A stretch of DNA of 64,000 bases, from positions 5,394,001 through 5,458,000 of the forward strand of contig NC_079515.1 in the NCBI RefSeq assembly GCF_000801105.2. Reading direction: 5' to 3'. Each line of letters starts with the position of its first letter. Positions within the stretch are counted from its first letter, which is position 1. The notes under the pieces were generated by a model that worked only from the letters and a program-made list of their open reading frames with translations, did not search any database and had not been told where the DNA came from. Below, piece after piece: positions 47,054 to 57,171 of the stretch. This DNA is from Raphanus sativus. Lineage: Eukaryota > Streptophyta > Magnoliopsida > Brassicales > Brassicaceae. A program made the position numbers and the translations under genes.

Positions 47054-48484
47054 CTAGGTGATTCTTCCGTGCTCATACACGGTTATAAATATTTATAAAG
47101 TAAATATATTGTAAAAATATTAATACTTTAATTTAAATTTCAATTATTATAATTTATATAAATAATATTATGTTGTTTTAGTTAGATATGTGGTTTTAGT
47201 TAGACATGTGGTTTTAGTTAGATATGTTGTTTTGGTTATGTAATATATAATATATGATTGGTTTGATTATCACTCGAGTATATTATATAACATCAATTTC
47301 TTCGAATTTAATTATAATATTTTTTTTCTAAATAGAATAAAATTTTGAATTATTTATGATTTTCATTTAGATTGGTTATGTTCTTAGATATTTAAATACA
47401 ATTTAGTAATATTATAGATAGCATTATATATACTGTTTTGAAAATCAGATAGAAAAATAAACTTTAGTATTCATCGATTCAGAATAGATATATAAATATA
47501 ACGATAATATTTTGAAATTTCATGCATATATGTTATAACTAACATATTTTTTAAGCTCTAAGTTATGTTATACCTTAGATTTATAAAAAAAAAACACTGA
47601 AATTTAGTTGATGACAAAAAGAACTGAAATTTATTTTAAATAATCTTAATATAATAATTCAGATTTGCTTATCTATTTTCATTATAGGTATATTGGGTTG
47701 TACAAATATAAAGGAAAAAACAAACTAAATATAAATTAAAATATATTTTTTAATTTATGGCAAAATATAATATGTTTAGTTAATTAAAAATATCTAGAGT
47801 AATGTTATTTATAAATAATTTAGTAATTATTTGTTCCAATATGCTTGTGGTAAAATTAGTTTTCATAAAAATATCATTTAACATTAAAAATAAACACCAA
47901 GTTTTTTAAAAAATTCTTTAGAAGTTATTTTATAAATGTAAAATGTTTGTATATACATTTTTTAGTTTTTTGTAATTATAAAATGTTATTAGTCGACAAA
48001 TATTATAATAATGAATAAAAAATTTCAATAATATTAATTATAAAATATTATTATTTAGCTAAAACTAACTTGGTTTATCAATCAATTTGTTTTTGTAATT
48101 ATCTAAAATATATACATATAAAAGAAATTATTACTTTGAAAATATTTTAATATTAATTAAGATTATGTTTAAAAGGAAATATTTATTTTTCTTAATATCA
48201 AAATTATTTTTGTTAGTTTTCCTTTTTATGAAATCACTTATGTATAAATATATTTATGATTGTAAATTCGTTTTTTAAATTCATATTTTTTTAATTATAT
48301 ATGTTATGAAAAAAGGAAACTTCTAAATTTCTAATTAACAAAAATTATTAAAAAGGAAAATCAATTTAGTATAGTAATTCTAAGTAATTTCAATTCATTA
48401 AGGATATCAACGTAATCAACCACCGTCAGAGTTAACGTGAACGCGACACATAATAAACTGATTTCTCAAATAATATTATAGAGA
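47054..48484 (-). mobile_element. Non-autonomous Helitron, 1.43 kb, minus orientation
   Basis: The 3' end has the hairpin CCGTG-CTCATA-CACGG (47067-47082) then CTAG (47054-47057), with T outside. The 5' end is TCTCTATAATATTATTTGAG from 48484, with A outside. The TATTATGTGTCGCG just inside the 5' end is typical of crucifer Helitrons as I recall them. No coding. Confidence 0.72.
47175..47243 (+). repeat. 18-bp tandem repeat inside the Helitron
   Basis: GTTTTAGTTAGATATGTG and close variants at 47175, 47193 and 47211, with a partial fourth unit from 47229. Confidence 0.85.
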
Positions 48485-48840
48485 TATAATTTGTCGAAAA
48501 ATTATTTGCAGTTAATCTATAATTTGAGTTTGATCTTCACAAAATTTATTGTGTAATATGCTATAACTGATATTAATAGTATAAATTATATTAACTATAT
48601 GTAGTTACATATTTGGTTGTTGGTACAATAAAGAGGGAGAGAAAAATGAAAAAAAAAAATCAAAAATGAAAAGAAAAACAAAGAGAAATGGAGAAACAAC
48701 AAAGAGAAATAATTTTTAGCAATAGAGAACAAAAAAACAAGGGTGTTGTCCCTTTGGTATAAATCATTTTTTGTCCAATTTTTCTCCTTTTTACCCTTTG
48801 TATTTCTGAAAACTAATGAAATAAATACTTGGGAAAATTT

Positions 48841-49704
48841 GGAAAAATAGCATGATCTGAGAATCTAATTTCAAAACTACATTTATACTTTTGATTTTTG
48901 AAAATTACACTTTATCTTAGACTAATATACTAAACTACCCCTGTTACTTATATCTATAAATGGTTATCTCACTATTTAAAGAGAATTATATAGTTCCCGA
49001 TCATGTCCAATTACGCTTCTATCATGCTATCATTCAAATGATCTTATTTTAATTCTATTCGTTAATAATTTGGTACACTAACAATTTGGTTTCTTCTTGT
49101 TTTTTTTTGTAATGGTTGAGGCATTTTAAATTTTGTTGTTGAATGTTTCTTATGCTACTATTGTCTTCCATTTTTCATATAAGAGAAAAGTATCCTTGTT
49201 TCGTTTATTTTCATTTTTGGATCATGTATTCTAAGATTATACAAATATTATGCCATAAAGTTTTCTATGATCACCCAGAAAACATAAAAATGTCTGTTTT
49301 TGAAAGAACCAAGTTACGTGTGTCATCAAGCAACCTAAATCAAATGAAATATTGAGCCCAGCCAGTAGTCACCCAATCAGTCGTGTGAAATTATGCTCTA
49401 CCGTATCAATTCATTATTAATTCTGTTTCAGATATATTATTTTAGATCCTCAATGCTTATGATTCTAGTATTGCAGGTAATTCGTTAAATGATTGTTCTT
49501 CAGTATATGTGAATTTTATAAATAAAGTTATTGACCAAGATGAAAGCAAAACTCCAACGCCTGCGAATCCCAAATTTGATTTGTTTTATGTGATATTTCA
49601 ATGTTTAGTGGAATTCTTTTTCAAAAAAAATTGTTTAGTAGAATTTTTATAAAGAGTATCCGAGATTTACTTCTACCATTTGTTTACCAGAACAATAGAA
49701 TATT

Positions 49705-49736
<32 letters not shown>

Positions 49737-49861
49737 TCTTCAATTTTTTTCAAGATATAATGGTCTTTTCACAACAAATAAGATATAGTTTTCAAAAATA
49801 ATAAAACATAATGTAGTTTTCAAAATTTGAAAGATAAATGGGGTATTTTTCAAAATCTCCC
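48841..49861. mobile_element. Non-autonomous Mutator-like element, 1.02 kb
   Basis: A perfect 9-bp duplication TAAATACTT flanks it (48832-48840 and 49862-49870). The ends GGGAAAATTTGGAAAAATAG and (reverse complement) GGGAGATTTTGAAAAATACC resemble each other and the ends of the 2948-3418 element. The interior is AT-rich with (AT)n near 49712. No transposase. Confidence 0.78.
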
Positions 49862-49974
49862 TAAATACTTTTGTGAATCAAGAAAAAAATATAAAAAATA
49901 TAAAAATTAATAAAACACCTATATACACATGCTGGTATTTTTTTTTTCAAAAAGTTGATAAATAAGAATTTGAA

Positions 49975-50295
49975 AATATGTTCTACTAAAGATAGAATGT
50001 GTCTTCTACAGAAAATGGTATAGTAGAAAGCGATTTCTAAAATAAACACGTTCATCTACTATTTTTAGAACATACATTCTACTATTTACTAATTTTCTAA
50101 AAAAGTAGAATGCGCATTCTACTAATCCTAAAGCTATCTACTTTTCGTCCGGAAGCATCTTCTACTTCTATTAAGTATTCTAAATTTCGCGGAATGTGTT
50201 TTCTAAAATGTACTCTTCCGTCTAGTAAAAGTAGAAAGCGTGTTCTGGATTTTTTTCAATGTTCTAAATTTTTAGAAGACGCCTTCTACGGATAA
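49975..50295 (+). repeat. Array of degenerate TAGAA...TTCTA palindromes
   Basis: About nine variants of GTAGAA-nGCGn-TTCTAC. The clearest is AGTAGAATGCGCATTCTACT (50105-50124), a perfect 20-bp palindrome. Others include GATAGAATGTGTCTTCTAC, GTAGAAAGCGATTTCTA, TTAGAACATACATTCTAC, GTAGAAAGCGTGTTCT and TTAGAAGACGCCTTCTAC, spaced some 30-40 bp apart. Not part of the flanking Mutator-like element. Confidence 0.7.
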
Positions 50296-50539
50296 GATTA
50301 CCTGATTTTTGCGAAAATTAATGAAAATTTCAGTTAAGGAAATATTCTAAAAATCTCCTAAAAATATTCTAACTTCCTAAAACGTGTTATTTTCGATTTT
50401 GCTTGTCAAAATATTTTAAAAAATGATTCTCCCTTGTTTTATTCATTAATCTATGGTTTTTCCATAGTTTTTCTTTTGATTTTTTCACAAACTATTGTTC
50501 TCTATGATACATATCTATACAAAATGTGGTATTTTGAAA

Positions 50540-51390
50540 TTAGGTGCAATTTTTTGTAAAGTTTATTTATATTTTTATAAAGTTTACAAATTTTATTTTT
50601 ATTAAAAGTTTTATTAAAAACATTTTAAAATTTATATTTTTATTAAAAAGTTTGATAAAATTAAAATGGTTACAAACATTTTAAACTTTTTATAAAAATA
50701 AAACTTTGTAAAATGTTTTTTTATAAAGTTAGTTTAAAGTTTTTATTAAATTTTTTGTAAAGTTTTATTTTTATTTTTATAAATTTTAAATTTTTTATTT
50801 AATTACAATTTTATTAAAAAGGTTTTAAATTTTTTATAAAAATAAAACATTGTAAAATGTTTTTAATAAGTTTATTTAACGTTTTTATTAAAAAATTGTA
50901 AATTATTTTTATTTTTACAAAGTTTATTTTTATTAAATAAAATTTTAAAAGTTTTATTTTATTTTCCCTTTTTAAAACGTTTTTAATTATTTTTTAAAAA
51001 AATTATTTTAGTTTAATGTGTTTAATAAAAACTTTAAACAAACTATATAAAATTTGTAAACTTTATAAAAATAAAATAAAACTTTACAAAAAAAATTTAA
51101 TAAAAAGTTTAAACAAACTTTATAAAAATACATTAATTTTTTTTATTAAAAATTTTGATAAAATGAAAAAGTTTACAAACATTTTAAACTTTTTATAAAA
51201 AATACAGCTTTGTTAACTGTTTTTTATTAGGTTGATTTAACGTTTTTTATTTTTAAAAAATTGTAAATTATTTTTTTTATTTTTATTAAGTTTTACAAAG
51301 TTTATTTTTATTAAAAAAAATTATTTTTATTTTCCATTTTAAAACATTTTAATTATTATTTTAAAAAAAATTATTAGCTTAATGTGTTTA
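50540..51390. repeat. 850 bp of degenerate TTTTATAAAGTTT low-complexity repeat
   Basis: The tract is almost entirely A and T and is built from TTTTTATAAAGTTT, ATTAAAAAGTTT, TTGTAAAATGTTTTT and their complements, in both orientations. Short frames across it only translate the repeat. Confidence 0.8.
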
Positions 51391-51584
51391 ATTAGATTAA
51401 TCAAGGGTTAGTTTTGGGATTATGAAAAAAATTATACTAAAAAGACAACTAAATGATGGTTTTATACTATATGGACAACCTTGCTGAATTTTTGTTCCGT
51501 TTTGGCAATTTTCCCAAAAAACAAAGAGAAATAAGTATTTCCAAGATTATGCATAGGAAACCCTTTCTAGAAAAAAAACAATAT

Positions 51585-52190
51585 GCCCCCAAATTAAGTG
51601 GTCCAATAAAATTTAAAGCAAAATTAAGTTGTCTTCCAATTTTCCAACGTGGGGTTTTGCAACGCACCACATCATGTGGTCCAACAAAATTGAAAGCAAC
51701 AATTAAGTTGTCTTTCCATTTGCGCACGTTAGTTTTTGCCATTTAGTTAGCTGCTTACATTGGTTATCCTTTTTTTTTTTTGGCTAAATTACATTGGTTA
51801 TCTTTTTTTTTGAAAAAGAAATAGAAAAACATTGGTTATCTTGAATCTTGATAAACATATCCTCCTTATTTTCTTTTCTTCCGACGATGATTCTAGTATT
51901 TGAATACATTCGAAAAAGATACGATTAGCATCTAATGACTATCTACTGAAGGAACAATACTTGAGTTTATTTTAGAGTGAACTTTTAAAATGAAAAAAGG
52001 AAAAGGAAAAAACAAAGCGAAACGAAGAAATCTACAAAGAGAAATAAGTATTTTCTAAAATTATGCATGGAGAACAATACGCCACCACATTATGTGGTCC
52101 AACAAAATTTAAAGCAACATTTAAGTTGTCTTCCAATTTGAGCACGTTGGATTTTGCCATTTTGTTAGCTGATTTTATTGGTTATCTTCA
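51585..52190 (+). repeat. Three direct copies of a 70-100 bp unit
   Basis: GTGGTCCAAYAAAATTTAAAGCAA, AATTAAGTTGTCTTCCAATTT and CACGTTRGWTTTTGCCATTT occur at about 51598, 51678 and 52094. The third copy also keeps upstream matches (ACAAAGAGAAATAAGTATTT, ATTATGCATRGRRAAC) shared with the first copy's flank at 51522. Confidence 0.7.
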
Positions 52191-52414
52191 GAAACATACT
52201 CTTTTTCTTTTGATCCTGGTATTCAAATACCATAAAAAAATTTGATTAGCACATAATGATTGTTTATCAAAATTAAGTCGAAGAGTATGCCGAAGGCATT
52301 TAGAAAAGTCGTTTTTCACCTCATTTTAATAAACGGTGGTGGAGACTCCAACATAAATGACAAAACTTATAGCCGTGAATAGTTTACCATCAGGCCACAA
52401 ACACACGGTTCATA

Positions 52415-52644
52415 CTCTATTTATTTCATTATAAGTATCATTTAAAATTTGTACACACCGATTCAAAAATGATTAAATTTTTTTACCTTTATTCATATTT
52501 TTTAGTTTTATTAATTAATAAGCTAAATATAAAAATAAATAAAAACTGAATGTATATTTAATATTTGTTTTGAAAATATAAACGACACTTATAATGAAAC
52601 AAAACTTAATAATTAAACCAACACTTAATATAAAACGGAAAGAG
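52415..52644. mobile_element. Stowaway-like MITE, degenerate
   Basis: The ends CTCTATTTATTTCATTATAA and (reverse complement) CACTCTTTCCGTTTTATATT follow the CTCCNTCCGTTT pattern of this group, with TA on the left and a changed TG on the right. Confidence 0.45.
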
Positions 52645-52840
52645 TGATTGGCCGAATAGATCATAGGAATAAAATGCTTTTTGGTGGATAATTCGGCTGA
52701 TAGTTTCATTGCATTTTAGATTCTCATGTATCCAATTTTATTGGGATTAATTTATAAAATTGAAACCACAAAATTACTATTTGATTGGTTTAGCAATATT
52801 TTGATTTAGTGCTTTGAGACTGCAATATCTAAAAATTATA

Positions 52841-53077
52841 CTTCCTCCGTTTTATATTATTTGTCGTTCTAAATTTATGCATAAAGATTAAGAAAACATT
52901 TAATTTTATATATTTTCAAAACAAAAATACTATTACCAATATATCTAACCATATATCAACCAATAAAAAATAGAGTAGAGAATATTGTCAATAAATTTTG
53001 CATTGAAAACCGAAAACGACACTTATTTTGAAACGAAAATTCTACTCTAAAACGCAAGTAATTCGAAACGGAAGGAG
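52841..53077. mobile_element. Stowaway-like MITE, 237 bp
   Basis: The ends CTTCCTCCGTTTTATATTA and (reverse complement) CTCCTTCCGTTTCGAATTA are flanked by TA (52839-52840 and 53078-53079). Interior AT-rich, with no coding. Confidence 0.7.
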
Positions 53078-53164
53078 TACAAATATAGAAATCTGTAGAA
53101 ACTGAAACTATATTTTCTCTGATAGATAGTATCAGGTTGCATATCAGTTAGGAAAAAGTTACAG

Positions 53165-53922
53165 ACAAGAGGTATGCAGGGTGATGTCCAGTGCGTAAGA
53201 TGTGGAGCCAGGGAAGAATCAATTAACCATGTGTTTTTTGAATGTCTTCCGGCGTTCCAAATTTAGACTATTTGTAAAATCCCATTGAATCCCAACATAT
53301 TTTCTACTCAGGCGCTGTTCACAAATATGGAATACTATATTGGAGGATGTCTCTGTATATGGAAGATCATCATTTCGCATGGATATTATGTACATTTGGA
53401 AGTGACAAAATAACAAGGTTTTCAGTAATATTGATGTGGATCCCAAAAGATACTCTGAAGTTGGCTGAGATTGAATCCTTACTTAGGGAAGAGACTCAGG
53501 TCTTAGTCAAGAGTGGAACTATCCAGTCAAGAGAGACTAACGAGTTCAGTTTACCTCTAGTTTCAGGTTGTTGGTGCTTTATGTATGGATCATAGAAAGA
53601 TAATGAGATGTTCTCGGGACAGGGTTAGTACAGTACGCTAGAACTTTTTGAAAGATTGATGGGAGCAAGGAATACGAGAGCAAGTCTTTCGCCTTTACAT
53701 TTGGAGATGGAAGCTCTGATGTGAGCAATGGAGAGTATGAGGAACTTACGCTAGTATCATGTCTCTTTTGTGACGAATTGTATTCAATTAGTAAAGATGG
53801 TTTCTGCACCAGAGGAATGACCAGTATTTGCGAACTATTTGGACGACAGCAAGCTTCTACAAGGAAGTTTTACACACTCAGATCATTCTTATATCAAAAA
53901 CGCTGAATATCAAGGCGGATTG
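53165..53922 (+). pseudogene. LINE (L1-type) ORF2 3' relic, part 1: zinc finger and RNase H
   Basis: GMQGDVQCVRCGAREESINH then VFFEC is the zf-RVT zinc finger found after plant LINE reverse transcriptases. Later frames give NNKVFSNIDVDP and LKLAEIESLL, then an RNase H domain with CWCFMYGS, DNEMFSGQG and LMGARNTRASLSPLHLEMEAL, ending at LNIKAD. Stops and frame changes show it is dead. At 53922 it is interrupted by the Athila-like element and resumes at 61107. The reverse transcriptase region is missing to the left. Confidence 0.8.
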
Positions 53923-55265
53923 TGATGTTAGGAGTTTTGAGCTCCTAAGTCAAATGATAGTATAGTGGTAGTAAGTTGTCGAACCAAATCTGAGGGATTC
54001 AAATACAGAGAGAATGCAAGTATTTGCCTAATCTAAGTGCAGCCAGTGATTTGATGATTTCTAAACTAGAGATTAAAGCTAATGCAAAGCAATAAAAATG
54101 ATACTTTTAAGCTATTGGAAAGGAGAACTCATGGGTGTAGGGATTTCAGACCTTGGGTGATCAGGTTTCGAACTAAGGAATGTAAATGATGAATCAAACT
54201 ATCAACCTTAAGCCTAGACACAATTCTAAGCAAGCTCTATGTCTAGATGAATGCTCATTTGCTAACATGTCTCAAACATCAAATGTCTTTGGTTGAATAA
54301 CATGCAAGCGATCATTACTAACAAGTCTATTAGCTATCTTAGCATCTTTAACAACAAATCTCTTTGGCAAAGTACACTAAAAGCCTAGGAGAGTTGACTC
54401 AGGCATTTCATCAAACATCTGTCGGGTGAGAAATGCCTAGAGATCACCCTTTGAGTGGCCTACTCAAATGATGCATTAAGATCACTCTACTATGCAAGGA
54501 ACAAGTATGATCTATACCTAAACATCCTAGAACTAGCATAATCACCCTTAATCACCCTAACCCATGAATTCAAAAGGTGATTACTCACTAATCTCCATGA
54601 TTCCTCTTAAACCCATGATGGGTTTCAGATTAATCATGTAGATAAATAGATGAGAGATCACAAGAACAATAACAATCAATCCAAAAGAGAACTTTTCTTG
54701 AGAGAGTTTTGTGTTCTTCAATAGATCAAAGATTCTCTGCCAATGGTGGCTACAAAGAGTACTTAAACATTAGGTTTTCCAGTGCAAAAACGTGCACAAT
54801 AAATTGCAAAAAAAGGTCCTTCAAAAATAATAAAATCGTGCAGCTGGTGACGCGGAGCGACGTCAGAGAATCGCTCCAGCACGTCGCTCTGGCTTCGGGA
54901 GCGACCTCGGGTGGTCGCTCCGAGGGGTCGCTCTGACCGTGTTTCTTCGTGTCTCCGAGTGTTGAGAACGCGAGCGACTTGGAGTTATCGCTCTGGGAAA
55001 GTCGCTCTGAGAGGTGGGGCACAGCGACTCCATAGGGTCGCTCCGGGAAGGTCGCTCCAGTGCTTTGCTCGTCCAATGATCACCTTTTTCACCTCTTTTG
55101 AGCTCCAAACACATCCAAATGTCTCCAATAACTTCACTTGGCACTCCAGTACCTAATAGAGACTTATGCATGCAAAATGCAGCCTAAACATGTCTAAATC
55201 CTATTCTATATGATGAAAATGCATATGAACGAATAGTTAAAACAATGCAAATATGCAAGACATCA
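53923..55265 (-). repeat. 3' LTR of the Athila-like element
   Basis: 1343 bp. It differs from the other LTR at, for example, 54221 (C, versus A at 60062). It carries the GAGCGAC array at 54855-55057. Confidence 0.93.
54855..55057. repeat. GAGCGAC/GTCGCTC periodic array in the left LTR
   Basis: Cores (up to one mismatch) start at 54855, 54871, 54883, 54899, 54914, 54927, 54972, 54987, 55001, 55022, 55037 and 55051. Steps are mostly 12-16 bp. Orientation runs plus, minus, minus, repeated four times. There is one longer gap (54934-54971). The tract is GC- and CpG-rich in an AT-rich LTR. Confidence 0.85.
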
Positions 55266-55277
55266 ACTCCCCCACAC
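55266..55277 (-). promoter_or_regulatory. Polypurine tract
   Basis: GTGTGGGGGAGT on the minus strand immediately precedes the 3' LTR, the normal plus-strand priming site of LTR elements. Confidence 0.75.
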
Positions 55278-57171
55278 TAGTCCTTTACTTGTCCACAAGT
55301 AAACTTTCAAGAACCAAGGAGAAGAGGTTTGAAGGTGGGGACTCATAACCAAAAGAAACTCTTCTTAGTTTTCAACCTAACAACCTTGCATAATCATACC
55401 AAATAGCAAGAGCAAAGATTTTATCCATCTCTAACTTCTCTGGGCCTATCTCAGCTCCTTTGATCTCTACACTCATTAATCATGCATCTACAAACCACAA
55501 ATCCACATCTCTCTAACATTTATGAAGCAAACTCAATAGACATCTCACAAATGGTCAACTGGTCCAAGTCATTTGGTTTGGTGAGACAAAGGCTTTAATG
55601 CAAGTGAAATCAGAGGTTCAAAATAATCTTTTAAGGTGGTTTTCTCTCAAAATACAGTAGCTTTGACATTACACATAATATATCTAAGAAAGGGATCAAC
55701 TCATGCATACAATGCTCAATCTCCATTGTTCTACCCTTTCCCAAACACACAAGATATTCAATTACTCCTCAATGTCAAACCCAACTCACATCTCTCACCA
55801 AAAGATTCCAAGAATATTTTTCACTTCAGACTCTTTCTTTTTGAAATCAATAAGGGATTTTCACAATTTTAAAACAAATCTGAGCTCCTAACAACTTTGC
55901 TAGCCCCCTTTTTATTCTCTTTTTTTTTCTCTTTTTTTTTTTTCATCACTCTTTTTTTTCTTTTTTTTTATTTGGGGGCCAAGACTTTTCACAATAAGAG
56001 CTAGATACTTCTCCACTTATCACATAAAGACTAATCATTTAAGCACAAAGAGTCAAACCTTTCATATTCCCAAATCACAATCACAACACTCACCCTCTTT
56101 CCTATAGCTAGACAATAGAGTGACTAATCTAGCAAGAATGGAGACTAAGCATTGTCGTTCCCAATACTCTCAACATTATGCACATGTAAAGCTTTCCAAA
56201 GAGGCCTCACTCAACAAATAATGATGGTTTAAAAAGGAGGTATGGGTTTTGGGAGTGGAGTACCACTTGAGTTTGTCAAGAAGATCGGTAAAAAGGATGG
56301 GACAACTCAAGTGTGTATATCCATGACTTAGTACACAAGGGACCATATGCAAGAGACATTAAAACAGGAGCTTGCTTCAAAGAGAGAGAGTATCAACAGT
56401 CAAATGAGTTTCAAGAGGAGCATTCAAGGCGCGAAGTTTACAAGCTTTCTAAAGGGTGCTCAAGCTACTTGTCATGATTACAAAGGTCAACAAATTCAGT
56501 ACTTAGCATGAGCTCTTTACAAGGTTGAAATCCCCCTAATGCATGAATGCAACCTATATGCTTCTAGACTCAATCCTAAAAATGCAAATGATGCAATTAA
56601 ATGATTCTTTTTGTGTTTTTCAATTTTTTTTTATTTTTTTTGGATTTTTCTATGCAAATAAGAATGCATGAGACTCAAAATCATGAAAACAAACATGATC
56701 AAATACGTGGTACCTCCCCCACACTTAAATCACACAGTCTCTGTGTGAGTGAGGTACCCAATGGAAATGTGAAATACAAAGAAAAACTGGGAGAAAAGAA
56801 GTTTCCAGTTACCTGAGACGGGAGCGAGGTGGAAGGGTCGCTGCAGCAGGTCGCTCCCAGTTGGAGCGACCTCGTGACGTCGCTGCGGAGACCTCGCTCC
56901 ATGGTCAGTTTCGCTCCGGAGGACACGAGCGACCTCTGGGGGTCGCTGTGGGCAAGTCGCTCCCAGCTGGAGCGACTTCTCTCCCTCGCTCCATGACCTC
57001 GCTCTGATGTCCGAGTTTCTGCTCCACATCTGCAAACAACTTCATTTTCCCATTGTTTTATGCAGTAAGATGAAAATGTAAATACTAATGCAATATATAC
57101 AAGGATACTCATGGGACTTCCTCCCAAGTGAGCTTGTTTTAAGTCTCTAGCTTGACTTTGCCTCCTTTGGA
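55278..57171. other. Non-coding part of the Athila-like element
   Basis: About 1.9 kb where pol and env-like genes would be expected. No reverse transcriptase or integrase motif was seen in any frame. It contains T-rich runs (55915-55975) and the internal GAGCGAC array (56822-57005). Confidence 0.7.
56822..57005. repeat. Internal GAGCGAC/GTCGCTC periodic array
   Basis: Thirteen cores (up to two mismatches) start at 56822, 56837, 56850, 56864, 56879, 56893, 56910, 56927, 56942, 56956, 56970, 56985 and 56998, a mean step of 14.7 bp. Orientation is plus, minus, minus, with one extra minus unit in the middle. Linker sequence differs from the LTR arrays. Confidence 0.85.

Noticed and set aside
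51016..51198. A 60-codon Lys/Leu/Asn-rich frame
   Set aside because: It translates the TTTTATAAAGTTT low-complexity repeat.
54750..55171. Overlapping frames of about 100 codons on both strands over the LTR array (also 60591-61012 and 56699-57127)
   Set aside because: The GC-rich GAGCGAC array is poor in stop codons in every frame, so frames are long by chance. No family resemblance, and the same frames recur in each LTR.
54855..57005. Periodic arrays as CRISPR
   Set aside because: A plant nuclear context, 7-bp cores in alternating orientation and 7-8 bp linkers do not fit repeat-spacer organisation.
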